NCBI RefSeq assembly: GCF_007713685.1
Contig: NZ_VMRJ01000002.1
Location: 620,001 to 684,000, forward strand
DNA from: Hymenobacter setariae
Lineage (GTDB): Bacteria > Bacteroidota > Bacteroidia > Cytophagales > Hymenobacteraceae
Direction of reading: 5' to 3'
Length of the DNA: 64,000 nt
Positions 36,930 through 45,500 of the stretch are shown here, piece by piece (position 1 is the stretch's first letter; each line of letters opens with the position of its first letter). The notes beneath the pieces are model-generated. The model searched no databases and was not told the DNA's origin. It worked only from the letters and a program-made list of their open reading frames with translations. Made by a program: the position numbers and the translations under genes.

Positions 36930-37193
36930 CTACTGGCACCCCTGCATTTCAATGATGTAATACCCTTGGGCATTAATAGCGTCCACCACTTCCTGGGTGG
37001 GCTCCTCAATGTGGCAAAACCGGCACTCCTTGGCCGCTAGGGATTGGCCCTCCTGGCCTTTGGTGGCGAGGTACTGGCGGCCAAACTGGTAGACCTGCTC
37101 TTTGCTGGCTGCTTCATCCGACACCAGAATGTCAAAGTGCATAACCGAACCGTCTTTCTTGGAGACGTAGGTGTCATAAACGGCAACTTCCAT
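36930..37193 (-). CDS. DUF2024 family protein
   Basis: 87 residues. MEVAVYDTYVSKKDGSVMHF at the start and KECRFCHIEEP in the middle are hallmarks of DUF2024, a small cytoplasmic alpha/beta family of unknown function. The conserved Cys-x-x-Cys (residues about 57-60) could bind metal or take part in redox chemistry. It lies 26 nt upstream of the Rof-like gene and 74 nt downstream of the 84-residue protein gene, inside the same minus-strand operon. Confidence 0.85.
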   Translation of the reverse strand: MEVAVYDTYVSKKDGSVMHFDILVSDEAASKEQVYQFGRQYLATKGQEGQSLAAKECRFCHIEEPTQEVVDAINAQGYYIIEMQGCQ

Positions 37194-37267
37194 AATTGTA
37201 AAGAATTAAAAGTGAGAGAATAACCAGGTCGAGAAGCTGGCTAAGGTTTGTTTGAAAAGAGGAGAGG

Positions 37268-37522
37268 CTAGCGGGTTTCGGGCTGGTCGCGCCAGTAGTT
37301 GTTGGCGGCGGCGATAGTCGCAAATTCGGCGGCTACCGTCTGGCCGATACTAATGAGCATCATCGGATTGTCGGCGTAGATGGCGCGTTGCTGGCGGCGC
37401 TTTTCGTCGTCGGGCTGCGTGAGCTTGATGATAAGGCGGGCGAGTTTGACGGCAAGCTGGCGGCCTTCTTCCGGGGTAGCCGTGAGCAGGCTATTACCGG
37501 GGATTAGTTGCAAATCGGACAT
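37268..37522 (-). CDS. Small hypothetical protein
   Basis: 84 residues, not recognised. No signal peptide or membrane segment; charged, mostly helical composition with EEGRQLAVKLARLIIKL and DDEKRRQQRAIY. It lies 10 nt downstream of the secreted-protein gene and clearly belongs to the same transcript. Codon use is like its neighbours, and the tight spacing supports it being real. Confidence 0.65.
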   Translation of the reverse strand: MSDLQLIPGNSLLTATPEEGRQLAVKLARLIIKLTQPDDEKRRQQRAIYADNPMMLISIGQTVAAEFATIAAANNYWRDQPETR

Positions 37523-37532
37523 GACGTGGAGG

Positions 37533-38267
37533 TTAGTTAGTGGCGGCCACCGAGTAGGGCAGCGAGAGATTACCGGACATCACCCCGTACACCTGGTACA
37601 CGCCTAGCATGGGGCGCTTTTTGTCGGAGGCGTTGACTTCCATATAGCAGGTCACGAGGTCGAATTTGAAGTCCCGCCGGCGATTGATGCGGTTGAGCGG
37701 CACCACCACGCGGCCGGTGTTGCCCTGCATCGTGACGGTGAAGCCGGGCGAGTCCATGTACATGTGCATGCCGGGCGCACTGGTGGGCGGCAGCTTGGGT
37801 GCGGCGCCCATGTGGTCAAATTCCTTCACCGAGAAGCCGCCCGCCACGCGGCTGTCCTTAATGAGCACCACCCAGTGGGCGTGCCACACTAGGCCGTCGT
37901 TGGTGTAGTTGCCATCGCCGTTTTCGTCCCACAGCGGGGTGTCCTCGAAGTCGGGGTGCGAGGTTAGGGCCATGGCCACGATGCCGTCGGTGGCGCCCAT
38001 GCCGATATCGGTGGATTTGAGCGTAGTGGGGAAGACGTAGCCGAGCACTGGCGCGCCGTCGGTTTTGCCGGCAGGCTTGGGCTGGGTTTTGCCGGCGTTG
38101 CCAGCCACCTGAAACTCGAAAACCAGCGTTTCTAGCTCGGGCAAATATTTAATGGCCGCTTTCTTCGGGGTGTAGTCAGTATTTTGGTAGGCCGCGCCTG
38201 AAGACTGCGCGAAACTGCTGCCAGCCAGGGCGCTAAGTAGCGCCAGGGTAAGCAAGGGCTTTTTCAT
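37533..38267 (-). CDS. Secreted protein of unknown function, first gene of stress operon
   Basis: 244 residues with a clear signal peptide (1-20, SSFA-QSS). I do not recognise the family. The mature part has a His/Trp-rich patch WHAHW and a Met/His-rich MHMYMDSPG, possible metal-binding motifs, plus ENGDGNYTND resembling a calcium-binding loop. It is the first gene of the operon divergent from the Rrf2-type regulator, so a role in nitrosative or metal stress in the periplasm is plausible but only by position. Confidence 0.75.
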   Translation of the reverse strand: MKKPLLTLALLSALAGSSFAQSSGAAYQNTDYTPKKAAIKYLPELETLVFEFQVAGNAGKTQPKPAGKTDGAPVLGYVFPTTLKSTDIGMGATDGIVAMALTSHPDFEDTPLWDENGDGNYTNDGLVWHAHWVVLIKDSRVAGGFSVKEFDHMGAAPKLPPTSAPGMHMYMDSPGFTVTMQGNTGRVVVPLNRINRRRDFKFDLVTCYMEVNASDKKRPMLGVYQVYGVMSGNLSLPYSVAATN

Positions 38268-38298
38268 GAGGGATATAAGTTGTGGTTGGAGAACGAGA

Positions 38299-38331
38299 CA
38301 AAAGTAGTTGGCACTCCTAACCAGTTAACTG
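38299..38331 (-). promoter_or_regulatory. Promoter of the stress operon with palindrome at -33
   Basis: Minus strand TACTTTTG (38306-38299) fits TAnnTTTG exactly, 31 nt before the secreted-protein ATG. In place of a clear -33 box lies the perfect 10-bp palindrome CAGTTAACTG (38322-38331), positioned to act as an operator, perhaps for the operon's own MarR-like protein. Confidence 0.55.
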
Positions 38332-38413
38332 CATTTCAGCACTGGACCAGGTAGCATATAAATACTGGCCCAGTGCCTCGGTAAGCACCCAGGGACACCG
38401 AGAAAAATATACA

Positions 38414-38427
38414 GGATAAATTTGTCC
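38414..38427. promoter_or_regulatory. Operator candidate upstream of the Rrf2 gene
   Basis: GGATAAATTTGTCC, a near-palindrome (GGAyAAATTTrTCC) that covers the -33 TTTG of the rrf2 promoter. The same site in reverse orientation with one internal change precedes hmp. Consistent with autoregulation by the Rrf2 protein. Confidence 0.6.
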
Positions 38428-38452
38428 GGTATTGATTCATGTTCTAGCTTTG
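38421..38452 (+). promoter_or_regulatory. Promoter of the Rrf2-family regulator
   Basis: TTTG (38421-38424), 20 nt, TAGCTTTG (38445-38452): a full match to the Bacteroidota -33/-7 consensus. The start codon lies 18 nt downstream at 38471. Confidence 0.75.
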
Positions 38453-38470
38453 CCATCAAAACCACTAGGT

Positions 38471-38911
38471 ATGTTCTCCAAGGCGTGTGAGTATGGGATT
38501 CGGGCCGCGATATACATCGGGCAGCAATCTGCCAGCGGCCGCCGCGTGGGCCTGAAAGACATTGCCGCCGAAATCGATTCACCCGAAGCCTTTACAGCCA
38601 AGATATTGCAGCAGCTAGTGCGCGCGCAGCTGCTAACCTCCGTGAAGGGCCCCGCCGGTGGCTTCGAGCTGACGCCCGAGCAGTTGCGCACTGTCACCCT
38701 CCGCCAGCTAGTGGTGGCTATCGATGGTGGCGCCATGCTGCAAGGCTGCGCCCTAGGGCTGCCGCAGTGCTCGGCCCAGCAGCCCTGCCCCATGCACTAC
38801 CAGTTTCTGCCCATCCGCGACCAACTTAATGAACTGCTGCGCACGCACACCATCGGCGAGCTGGCGAGTAAGGTGCAGGAGGGCTTGGGCTTTTTAAAGC
38901 AATTCGGTTAG
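38471..38911 (+). CDS. Rrf2-family regulator, NsrR-like
   Basis: 146 residues from the ATG at 38471 (an earlier in-frame ATG at 38432 overlaps the -7 box). N-terminal winged helix (FSKACEYGIRAAIYIG, then VGLKDIAAEIDSPEAFTAKILQQLV, GPAGGFEL wing). Three Cys at 93, 100 and 106 in the loop after the dimerisation helix match the Fe-S ligand positions of NsrR/IscR-type proteins. NsrR loses its cluster on NO exposure and releases its genes. The adjacent hmp and a shared operator support a NO-sensing role. 53 nt upstream of hmp. Confidence 0.9.
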   Translation: MFSKACEYGIRAAIYIGQQSASGRRVGLKDIAAEIDSPEAFTAKILQQLVRAQLLTSVKGPAGGFELTPEQLRTVTLRQLVVAIDGGAMLQGCALGLPQCSAQQPCPMHYQFLPIRDQLNELLRTHTIGELASKVQEGLGFLKQFG

Positions 38912-38920
38912 CGCCCTTTT

Positions 38921-38952
38921 TTTGCCTACATACCGGACAATTTTATCCTTTA
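38921..38952 (+). promoter_or_regulatory. Promoter and operator of hmp
   Basis: TTTG (38921-38924), 20 nt, TATCCTTT (38945-38952), a weaker -7. The near-palindrome GGACAATTTTATCC at 38935-38948 lies between and over these elements and is the reverse complement, with one change, of the site before rrf2. Confidence 0.6.
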
Positions 38953-38964
38953 ATTTCCCTTCTT

Positions 38965-40170
38965 ATGACCACCGAACAAAAAGCCCTCGTTACGGCCACC
39001 GTCGGGACCCTCCGCGCGCACGGCGTGGCGCTCACCACCCACTTCTACCGCCGCATGTTCGAGCACAACCCCGAGCTGAAGAACGTCTTCAACATGGGCA
39101 ACCAGCAAACCGGTAAGCAGCAAACGGCGCTGGCCATGGCCGTGCTGGCCTACGCCGAGAACATCGAAGACCCCTCGGTGCTGGTACATGCCGTCACCAA
39201 AATCGGCCATAAGCACGTCAGCCTCGACATTCGGCCCGAGCACTACGCCATTGTGGGCCGGCACCTGATTGCCTCCATCGGCGAAGTGCTGGGTGAGGCC
39301 GCCACTCCCGCGCTACTCGACGCCTGGACCGTGGCTTATGGCCAACTGGCCAAACTGATGAGTGGCCTGGAAAGCGGACTGTACCAAAAAGCAGTAAGCC
39401 AGGAAGGCGGCTGGACGGGCTGGCGCCCCTTCACCGTGAAGCAGAAAGTAGCTGAGTCCACGGAAATCACCTCCTTCTACCTGTACCCCGCTGATGGGGG
39501 TAGAGTAGCCGATTTTCTGCCCGGCCAGTACGTGAGCGTGCGCCTGTTTCTGCCCGCGCTGAACCTGTTTCAGCCCCGCCAGTACAGTCTTTCCAGCGCA
39601 CCCAATGGCGAGTACTACCGCATCTCAGTGAAGAAAGAAGCCGGAAGTCAGCACCCCAACGGCATGATTAGCAACCGTCTCCACGACTTTGTGCACGAAG
39701 GCGACATTATCGAATTAGCTGCCCCGGCCGGAGATTTTACCCTGGAAACCACCAAGCAAACCCCTGTGGTGCTGGTGAGCGGCGGCGTGGGCCAAACTCC
39801 ACTGTTGAGCATGCTCGACTACCTCACCCTGACCGGCAGCCCCCGCCAAGTAGTGTGGGTGCACGGCAGCCGCAATGCCCAAGTGCACGCCTTTCGGGAG
39901 CCAGTGGCCGACCTGGTGGCAGGCTACGACAATGTGCAGCAGCACATTTTCTACGATACTCTAGCCCCCGGCCTAGAAGCCAAGAACCATTACACCGGCA
40001 TCGTTGACCTGCAGCAACTCAACGGCAACACGTTGCTGTCCGAAGCCGATTACTACGTATGCGGCCCGGCGCCCTTCATCCGCAAGCAGGTGCAGGATTT
40101 GACGGCCCTAGGTGTGCCACGCGAGGCCATTCACTTCGAAGAGTTTGGGCCGGCAACGTTGAGTGTGTAG
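38965..40170 (+). CDS. hmp: Flavohaemoprotein (nitric oxide dioxygenase)
   Basis: 401 residues, the standard length. Globin domain 1-140 with HFYRRMFEHNPELKNVFN (B10 Tyr region), NQQTGKQQ (E7 Gln) and proximal His in IGHKHVSLDI; FAD-binding domain with RQYSLSSAPNG; NAD-binding domain with VLVSGGVGQTPLLSML and YYVCGPAPFI. The enzyme converts NO with O2 and NAD(P)H to nitrate in the cytoplasm. Just downstream of the Rrf2/NsrR-like gene under a promoter bearing the same operator, so NO induction is likely. Confidence 0.97.
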   Translation: MTTEQKALVTATVGTLRAHGVALTTHFYRRMFEHNPELKNVFNMGNQQTGKQQTALAMAVLAYAENIEDPSVLVHAVTKIGHKHVSLDIRPEHYAIVGRHLIASIGEVLGEAATPALLDAWTVAYGQLAKLMSGLESGLYQKAVSQEGGWTGWRPFTVKQKVAESTEITSFYLYPADGGRVADFLPGQYVSVRLFLPALNLFQPRQYSLSSAPNGEYYRISVKKEAGSQHPNGMISNRLHDFVHEGDIIELAAPAGDFTLETTKQTPVVLVSGGVGQTPLLSMLDYLTLTGSPRQVVWVHGSRNAQVHAFREPVADLVAGYDNVQQHIFYDTLAPGLEAKNHYTGIVDLQQLNGNTLLSEADYYVCGPAPFIRKQVQDLTALGVPREAIHFEEFGPATLSV

Positions 40171-40199
40171 ATAAGCTAGGTGACTATGCAGGCGTGCTT

Positions 40200-40247
40200 T
40201 GCACGAGGCCAGCGCTGAGCAGGTAAGAAGATAAGCGGCCTCGTGCA
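40200..40247. other. Hairpin downstream of hmp
   Basis: Perfect 11-bp arms TGCACGAGGCC (40200-40210) and GGCCTCGTGCA (40237-40247) with a 26-nt loop, 30 nt after the hmp stop; no T-run follows. Possible terminator or 3' stabiliser. The rest of 40248-40661 contains only the small tandem repeat below and an AT-rich stretch before the sigma gene (TATATTTA near 40642 as a possible weak -7). Confidence 0.5.
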
Positions 40248-40354
40248 GAGGTAAGGTTTAACGAAGCACGGCTTATAGCTATGCAGCAATCCGCAAAGCG
40301 TTTCTAGGGCAAGAAGGTCCTACTCCTGCCATGTAAAGTCTCGGTGAATACAGC

Positions 40355-40388
40355 TGTTATGGCGCAGCCAGTGTTATGGCGCAGCCAG
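40355..40388 (+). repeat. 17-bp tandem duplication
   Basis: TGTTATGGCGCAGCCAG occurs twice in direct succession (40355-40371, 40372-40388) in the non-coding gap between hmp and the second sigma gene. Looks like a recent slippage duplication. Confidence 0.85.
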
Positions 40389-40661
40389 CGAATATGCAAT
40401 GCTGATTTTCTGCCTTAAGGCAAAAGGATTTTAGGCAATCGAGTAGCCTCCTAGGTGATACTGAAACGGAACTGACTCTTGATAGAGAAATCATAATCAG
40501 CAGTTGAAGCCTTACAGTGTACATAGGGACAGCTACGGTCGGCTGAGATTTGTAAATGAATGATATAGCATAAGAGTAGCAGCCTGTTCAGCTTTAAATA
40601 AAGCGCTAGGTTTTAGCTATTACTATTTCACTGCAAAACAGTATATTTACCGTGCTCTTCC

Positions 40662-41291
40662 TTGGTATTTTCACTTGTATTGCTTGCACTTGTGAGTTCT
40701 TCGTCTCCTCGGTTTTATACTTCCTGGACCGATGCTGCCCTCCTAGACGCAGTGGCGCTGGACAACTGGAGAGCCTTTGCCGAATTGTATGAGCGGTACT
40801 GGTACCGGGTATTTGCGCTGGCTTACCGCAAGCTAAAATCACGAGAGATAGCCGAAGAGCTAGTGCAGGAGCTGTTTGCTACGCTCTGGCACAAGCGCGA
40901 CCAACAGGCTATTGCGCAGCTAGAAGAATACTTATTGGTGGCTATCAACCACCGGGTGCTTACCTATATCCGGGCGCACCGAGTGCGGGCACACTACGCC
41001 GACTACTGCCGCAACCTAGTAACTGAAGCGACGCACGAAACCGAAGATGCCTTAGCGGCGGCTGACTTATCAGCTGCTTTTTTGCGGGGGGTAGAATTGC
41101 TGCCCAAAAAATCGCGCGAGGTGTTTCGACTAAGTCGCCTAGAGCACCAATCTGTGGAAGAGATAGCAGCCCGCCTAGACGTCACACCCAAAGCCGTGGA
41201 GTACCACCTCACCAAGTCATTAAAGCGGCTGCGCACCTATTTGCGCGACTTCTTGGTGGTGCTAGCTCCTGTGCTGCTTTTCATTCGCTAA
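40662..41291 (+). CDS. ECF (FecI-like) sigma factor of the second SusCD set
   Basis: Up to 209 residues; a GTG at 40692 may be the true start because the first ten residues are hydrophobic and not homologous. Sigma-2 (AFAELYERYWYRVFALAYRKLKSREIAEELVQELFATLW) and sigma-4 (LPKKSREVFRLSRLEHQSVEEIAARLDVTPKAVEYHLTKSLKRL) regions are complete; the protein ends in a hydrophobic tail DFLVVLAPVLLFIR. Paralogous with the sigma factor at 30937. Should control the FecR-SusC-SusD genes that follow, in response to an unidentified glycan or other ligand. Confidence 0.94.
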   Translation: MVFSLVLLALVSSSSPRFYTSWTDAALLDAVALDNWRAFAELYERYWYRVFALAYRKLKSREIAEELVQELFATLWHKRDQQAIAQLEEYLLVAINHRVLTYIRAHRVRAHYADYCRNLVTEATHETEDALAAADLSAAFLRGVELLPKKSREVFRLSRLEHQSVEEIAARLDVTPKAVEYHLTKSLKRLRTYLRDFLVVLAPVLLFIR

Positions 41292-41326
41292 AACCAATGT
41301 GCCTCCGTGCCGAGTACGGACGACTG

Positions 41327-41358
41327 AAAAAAAAGTTTGACTAATTTTTTAGGGGTAA
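41327..41358 (+). promoter_or_regulatory. Two-box element between sigma and FecR genes (copy 2)
   Basis: AAAAAAAAGTT (41327-41337), 11 nt, TTAGGGGTAA (41349-41358), 47 nt before the FecR ATG. Same boxes, order and distance as copy 1 at 30846-30875. Confidence 0.5.
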
Positions 41359-41405
41359 GCTAGAGGTAGGAGTCTTTCTTTTTAGACGCCCTTCAAGCCA
41401 CTGCT

Positions 41406-42434
41406 ATGACCGAATCTGACTTTGAGGCTATACACCAGCGCTACCTCGACGGCACTAGCCGGCCGGGCGAGCGCGAGCTGATAGAGCAGTGGAGCCGGCA
41501 GCTTGGGTCTCCCGAAAACGTAACTCTACCCAGGGACGAGCACGAGCAGGTACGGACTGCGATGTGGCGCCAAATTGAAGTTCTTGCCCGTGGCGCTAGC
41601 GCCGCCGATAACAGCCGCGTGCTACAACACCCAGCTTCCTTCTGGCGCATGCCCATGATGCGCTGGGCCGCCGCAGTGCTATTGCTGGTGGGGGCAACAT
41701 TGGCCGTGCTACTGCCGCAGCGACGGCAAACACATACGGCCGCTCTGGCCTGGGTGCAGCAGCAGAATGCTGGCCAGCAGCCACAGGTCATTACCTTGGC
41801 CGACCATAGCCGCGTTACCTTGTACCCGGGTAGTAGCCTGCAGTACCGCACCGGCCTGCTGGGTGCACGCCGAGAGGTGCGGCTTAAGGGGGAGGCTTTC
41901 TTTCAAGTAGCCAAAAATCCGGCCCGGCCGTTTCTTGTTTATACCGAGCAACTTGTGACTACGGTACTGGGCACCAGCTTTCGAGTAAAAGCCTACCTAG
42001 GGCGCCCCAATGAGGTGGCCGTACAGGAAGGCCGAGTGTCGGTGCAGCTACGCCACAATGCAGACCTGAGTGCCACCCCGGTGCAGCCAGCGGCCGAGGG
42101 CGTGCTGCTACTGCCCAACCAGCAGGTTGCTTATTCGGCTCTAGCGCCGCGCTCACTGCAGAAGAAGCTAGTAGCTAACCCGATAGTGGTAGCTCCGCAA
42201 GTGTTCACTTTCGAAAAACAGCCCGTCATCAAAGTGCTGCAATCGCTAGAGAAAGCTTATGGGGTCACCATTCTCTACGATAAAAACAAGCTGGCAAGCT
42301 GCACTATCACGGTCACTTTCTACCAAGAGTCGCTTTATGAAAAGCTCGACATGCTCAGCCAAGCACTTGGGGCAAGCTACTCTAGTGTTGACAATGCCCA
42401 GATTCGATTTCGCAGCAATGGCTGCGCTCTTTAA
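41406..42434 (+). CDS. FecR-type anti-sigma factor of the second SusCD set
   Basis: 342 residues: N-terminal sigma-binding part (IHQRYLDGTSRPGERELIEQW), membrane helix about 80-100 (MRWAAAVLLLVGATLAVLL), periplasmic FecR domain (VITLADHSRVTLYPGSSLQYR, GEAFFQVAKNPARPFLVYT) and C-terminal domain (VIKVLQSLEKAYGVTILYDKNKLASCTITVTFY). Very similar to the FecR at 29728 through the periplasmic half, so the sigma/FecR pairs arose by duplication. Cross-talk between the two systems is possible. Confidence 0.95.
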   Translation: MTESDFEAIHQRYLDGTSRPGERELIEQWSRQLGSPENVTLPRDEHEQVRTAMWRQIEVLARGASAADNSRVLQHPASFWRMPMMRWAAAVLLLVGATLAVLLPQRRQTHTAALAWVQQQNAGQQPQVITLADHSRVTLYPGSSLQYRTGLLGARREVRLKGEAFFQVAKNPARPFLVYTEQLVTTVLGTSFRVKAYLGRPNEVAVQEGRVSVQLRHNADLSATPVQPAAEGVLLLPNQQVAYSALAPRSLQKKLVANPIVVAPQVFTFEKQPVIKVLQSLEKAYGVTILYDKNKLASCTITVTFYQESLYEKLDMLSQALGASYSSVDNAQIRFRSNGCAL

Positions 42435-42588
42435 GCCCTGCTGGTAGTGCACAGCGGTGTGCTACATTCTTTTCTCTTTCTTCTGTCAAGTTGCTTTTAA
42501 CAATCATGACAAGTTGCCTAATCCTTTAAGCAACTACTAGTCAAAACAGCCCCCTTTCCTTATCTCCCACCACAATCGTTTGCAGTGC

Positions 42589-45500
42589 ATGAAAATTAGC
42601 TTACATGTTTCAAGGCGCTTTGGCTACCCCCTGCGGGTGTTAGCGCTTCAGTCTGTTCTGGCCTTACCGCTGACTGCCGCAGCCATCACGCGTCCCGCCA
42701 TGGCACAACAAGCTGTGCTGGAGCGGCGCGTCACGCTACAAGCAGAATCACAGACTATCGAGTCGGTGTTAAATCAGCTGGGCAAGCAGTTGAATGTGCA
42801 CTTTGTGTACAGTCCGCAGCTCATTGATTCCGAGCGGCGCGTCACGCTGCACGTTACGAACGAGCCGCTGATGCAGGTGCTTAACGAACTGATAGCGCCG
42901 CGTAAAACTCTGTTTGAAGTTCGCAAAGACCGGGTGATTCTCAGCCAGCCGCAGCTCGATACCAAGGCCGCTGACATTCCCGTGTCAGGCCGCGTTACGC
43001 AAGGCAAGGGCGAGGGGCTGCCCGGGGTTACCATCATCGTGAAGGGCACCACGCAGGGCGCCACCACTGATGGCGACGGGCGGTTTTCGCTAAGCGTGCC
43101 CGAAGGCAGTGTGCTGCAATTCAGCTCCGTTGGCTTCAGCCCGCAGGAAGTAACAGTGCGCGAGGCAACTACTACGTTGGCCATTACCCTGCAGGAAAAC
43201 AGCCAGTCGCTGGACAATGTGGTGGTAATAGGCTACGGTTCACTTGATAAGAGAGAAGTTACCAGTACCGTTACGCATATCAACAGCCGGGAACTTCTCA
43301 CAGTTGGAGCTATCAACCCACTCACAGCATTGCAGGGTAAAGTGGCAGGCCTAACCATCGCTAACGGCTCGGCCGCCGACCCCAACTCGCAGCCCAGTGT
43401 TCAGTTACGAGGAGTATCGTCGCGTGATGCCGGCCTAGGGCCCCTCATTGTTATCAATGGTGTACCGGGCGGCAACCTAGAAAACATCAACCAGAACGAC
43501 ATTGAGTCGATTGATGTACTAAAGGGTGGGGCGGCTTCGGCCATTTATGGCACGCGCGGCAGCAACGGTGTGATTGTAGTGACCACGAAAAAGGGCACTC
43601 AAGACAATCGGGTGGACTACAACACGTATGCCTCATTTGATTATGCCACGCTGCAGCCCAAAGTGCTTTCGGCCGACGAATTTTTAACCCAGAAACGTGG
43701 TACAGATTTCGGTGCTAAAACGAATTGGCTAGACGAAATTTCGCGCAGCTACGCCTTTGCGCAAAAGCATACCCTCACTGCCTCGGGCGGGTCAGCAAAC
43801 AGCAACTACCGGGCTACGTTTGACTACCGCGATGCTAAGGGTATTGACGTGCGCTCAGGCCGTCAAGAATACGGGGGACGCATTTCTCTGAACCATAATT
43901 CGGCCAACAAGCTCTACTCTATTGGCCTAAACTTCGCACCCCGCTACATCAACGCCAACAACGCGGATTACGCCAGTTTCGAGCAGGCGCTCACGCTGAA
44001 CCCCACCATTCCGGTGCGGAATCCAACTAACCCAAATCTCTACTACGATATCAGGTCGGGCTTTGATGGGCCATTCAATCCGTCCGAGCGTTTGCGGACA
44101 GAGCTAAGCGGCACAGAAGGTAAAATTCTGAACTTCGATGCCACCTTTAAACTCAATATTCTGCCCACACTGAACACACAGGTTACCTACGGGCAGTTTA
44201 CCAGCGACTACTTCGACTTCTTTTTTCGACCTTCTACTTCCACATTCGCTGCCAAAAACGAAGGCAGTATGAATTCGGCCCGGCGCAAGTATAGCCGCAA
44301 CGACCAGCGCAGCCTAGAATGGATTGGCAACTATACACTTACGGTAAAAGACCATTCCTTACAGGCCCTAGGGGGGTACTCGTACCAATATTTTGTTTCG
44401 GAAGGCAGTGAAATCTACAACCGCAATTTCCCGTCCGATGCGCTTACTTATAACAACATTGGCACCGGGCTCTACGGACAAGTAGCGGGGCGCAATGATG
44501 GCAGCAGCTATAAGAATGACTCGAAACTGATTGCCTTTTTTGGACGCGTCAACTATTCCTTCAAAGACCGCTACCTTTTGTCGGCCAGCCTGCGTCACGA
44601 GGGCTCTACAAGATTCGGAACCGATAATAAGTGGGGTGACTTCCCAGCTGTATCCGTAGGCTGGCGTATTGGTCAGGAAGCCTTCTTGACTAATCAAAAA
44701 TGGATAAACGAATTGAAGCTGCGAGCTGACTACGGCGTAACTGGTAACCAGGAGTTTGGCAACTACTTGTCTCTTCTAACCTATACAGGCTATGGCTATT
44801 ACTTGCTCAATGGCACATATTACCAAGTATACGGACCTAATCAGAACCAAAACAGCGACCTCCGCTGGGAACAAGCTCAGAGCTTTAATATTGGGGTAGA
44901 CTTCGCTTTATTTAATAATAAGCTTACTGGTAGCATAAATTACTATGCCCGGCGCAATAAAGACCTACTCGGTCTTTATAATGTGGCGCCGCCTAACATT
45001 CAGCTACAAACGTATGCTAACGTCGGCAGTCTAGATAACTCGGGGGTAGAAGTGCAATTAAATGCCCCCATTGTGAGTAAGCCTAACTTTCAATACGCCA
45101 TCTCTTTTGCCGGGGCCACCAATGGAAACAAGTTCGTGTCCTTCTCCAATAATGCGTATCAAGGACAGAACTATATCGATGTAGTGGGTTTGCCCTCACC
45201 AGGTTCGCCGGGCAACGCGCAGCGGTTGCAAGAAGGTCAGCGTATCGGTACGTTCTATATGCTGAAGTCAGCCGGCGTCGACGACCAAGGCCGCCTGCTA
45301 GTGTATGCTCAGGATGGCAGCACTATTGTAGGCAACCAAGCCACCCTAGCTGACCGACAAGTAGTAGGTAATGGTTTACCTAAGTACACATTAAGCTTGG
45401 GTAATACATTCACTTACAAAAACTTTGACGCGGCCATTTTCATTCGAAGCGTGTTGGGGTTTGACGCATTTAACACCCGCGCCTTCTACCTAGGTACGCC

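Noticed and set aside
40355..40388. Tandem repeat as a CRISPR or attachment site
   Set aside because: Only two units with no spacer and no integrase or cas gene nearby; simple slippage is enough.
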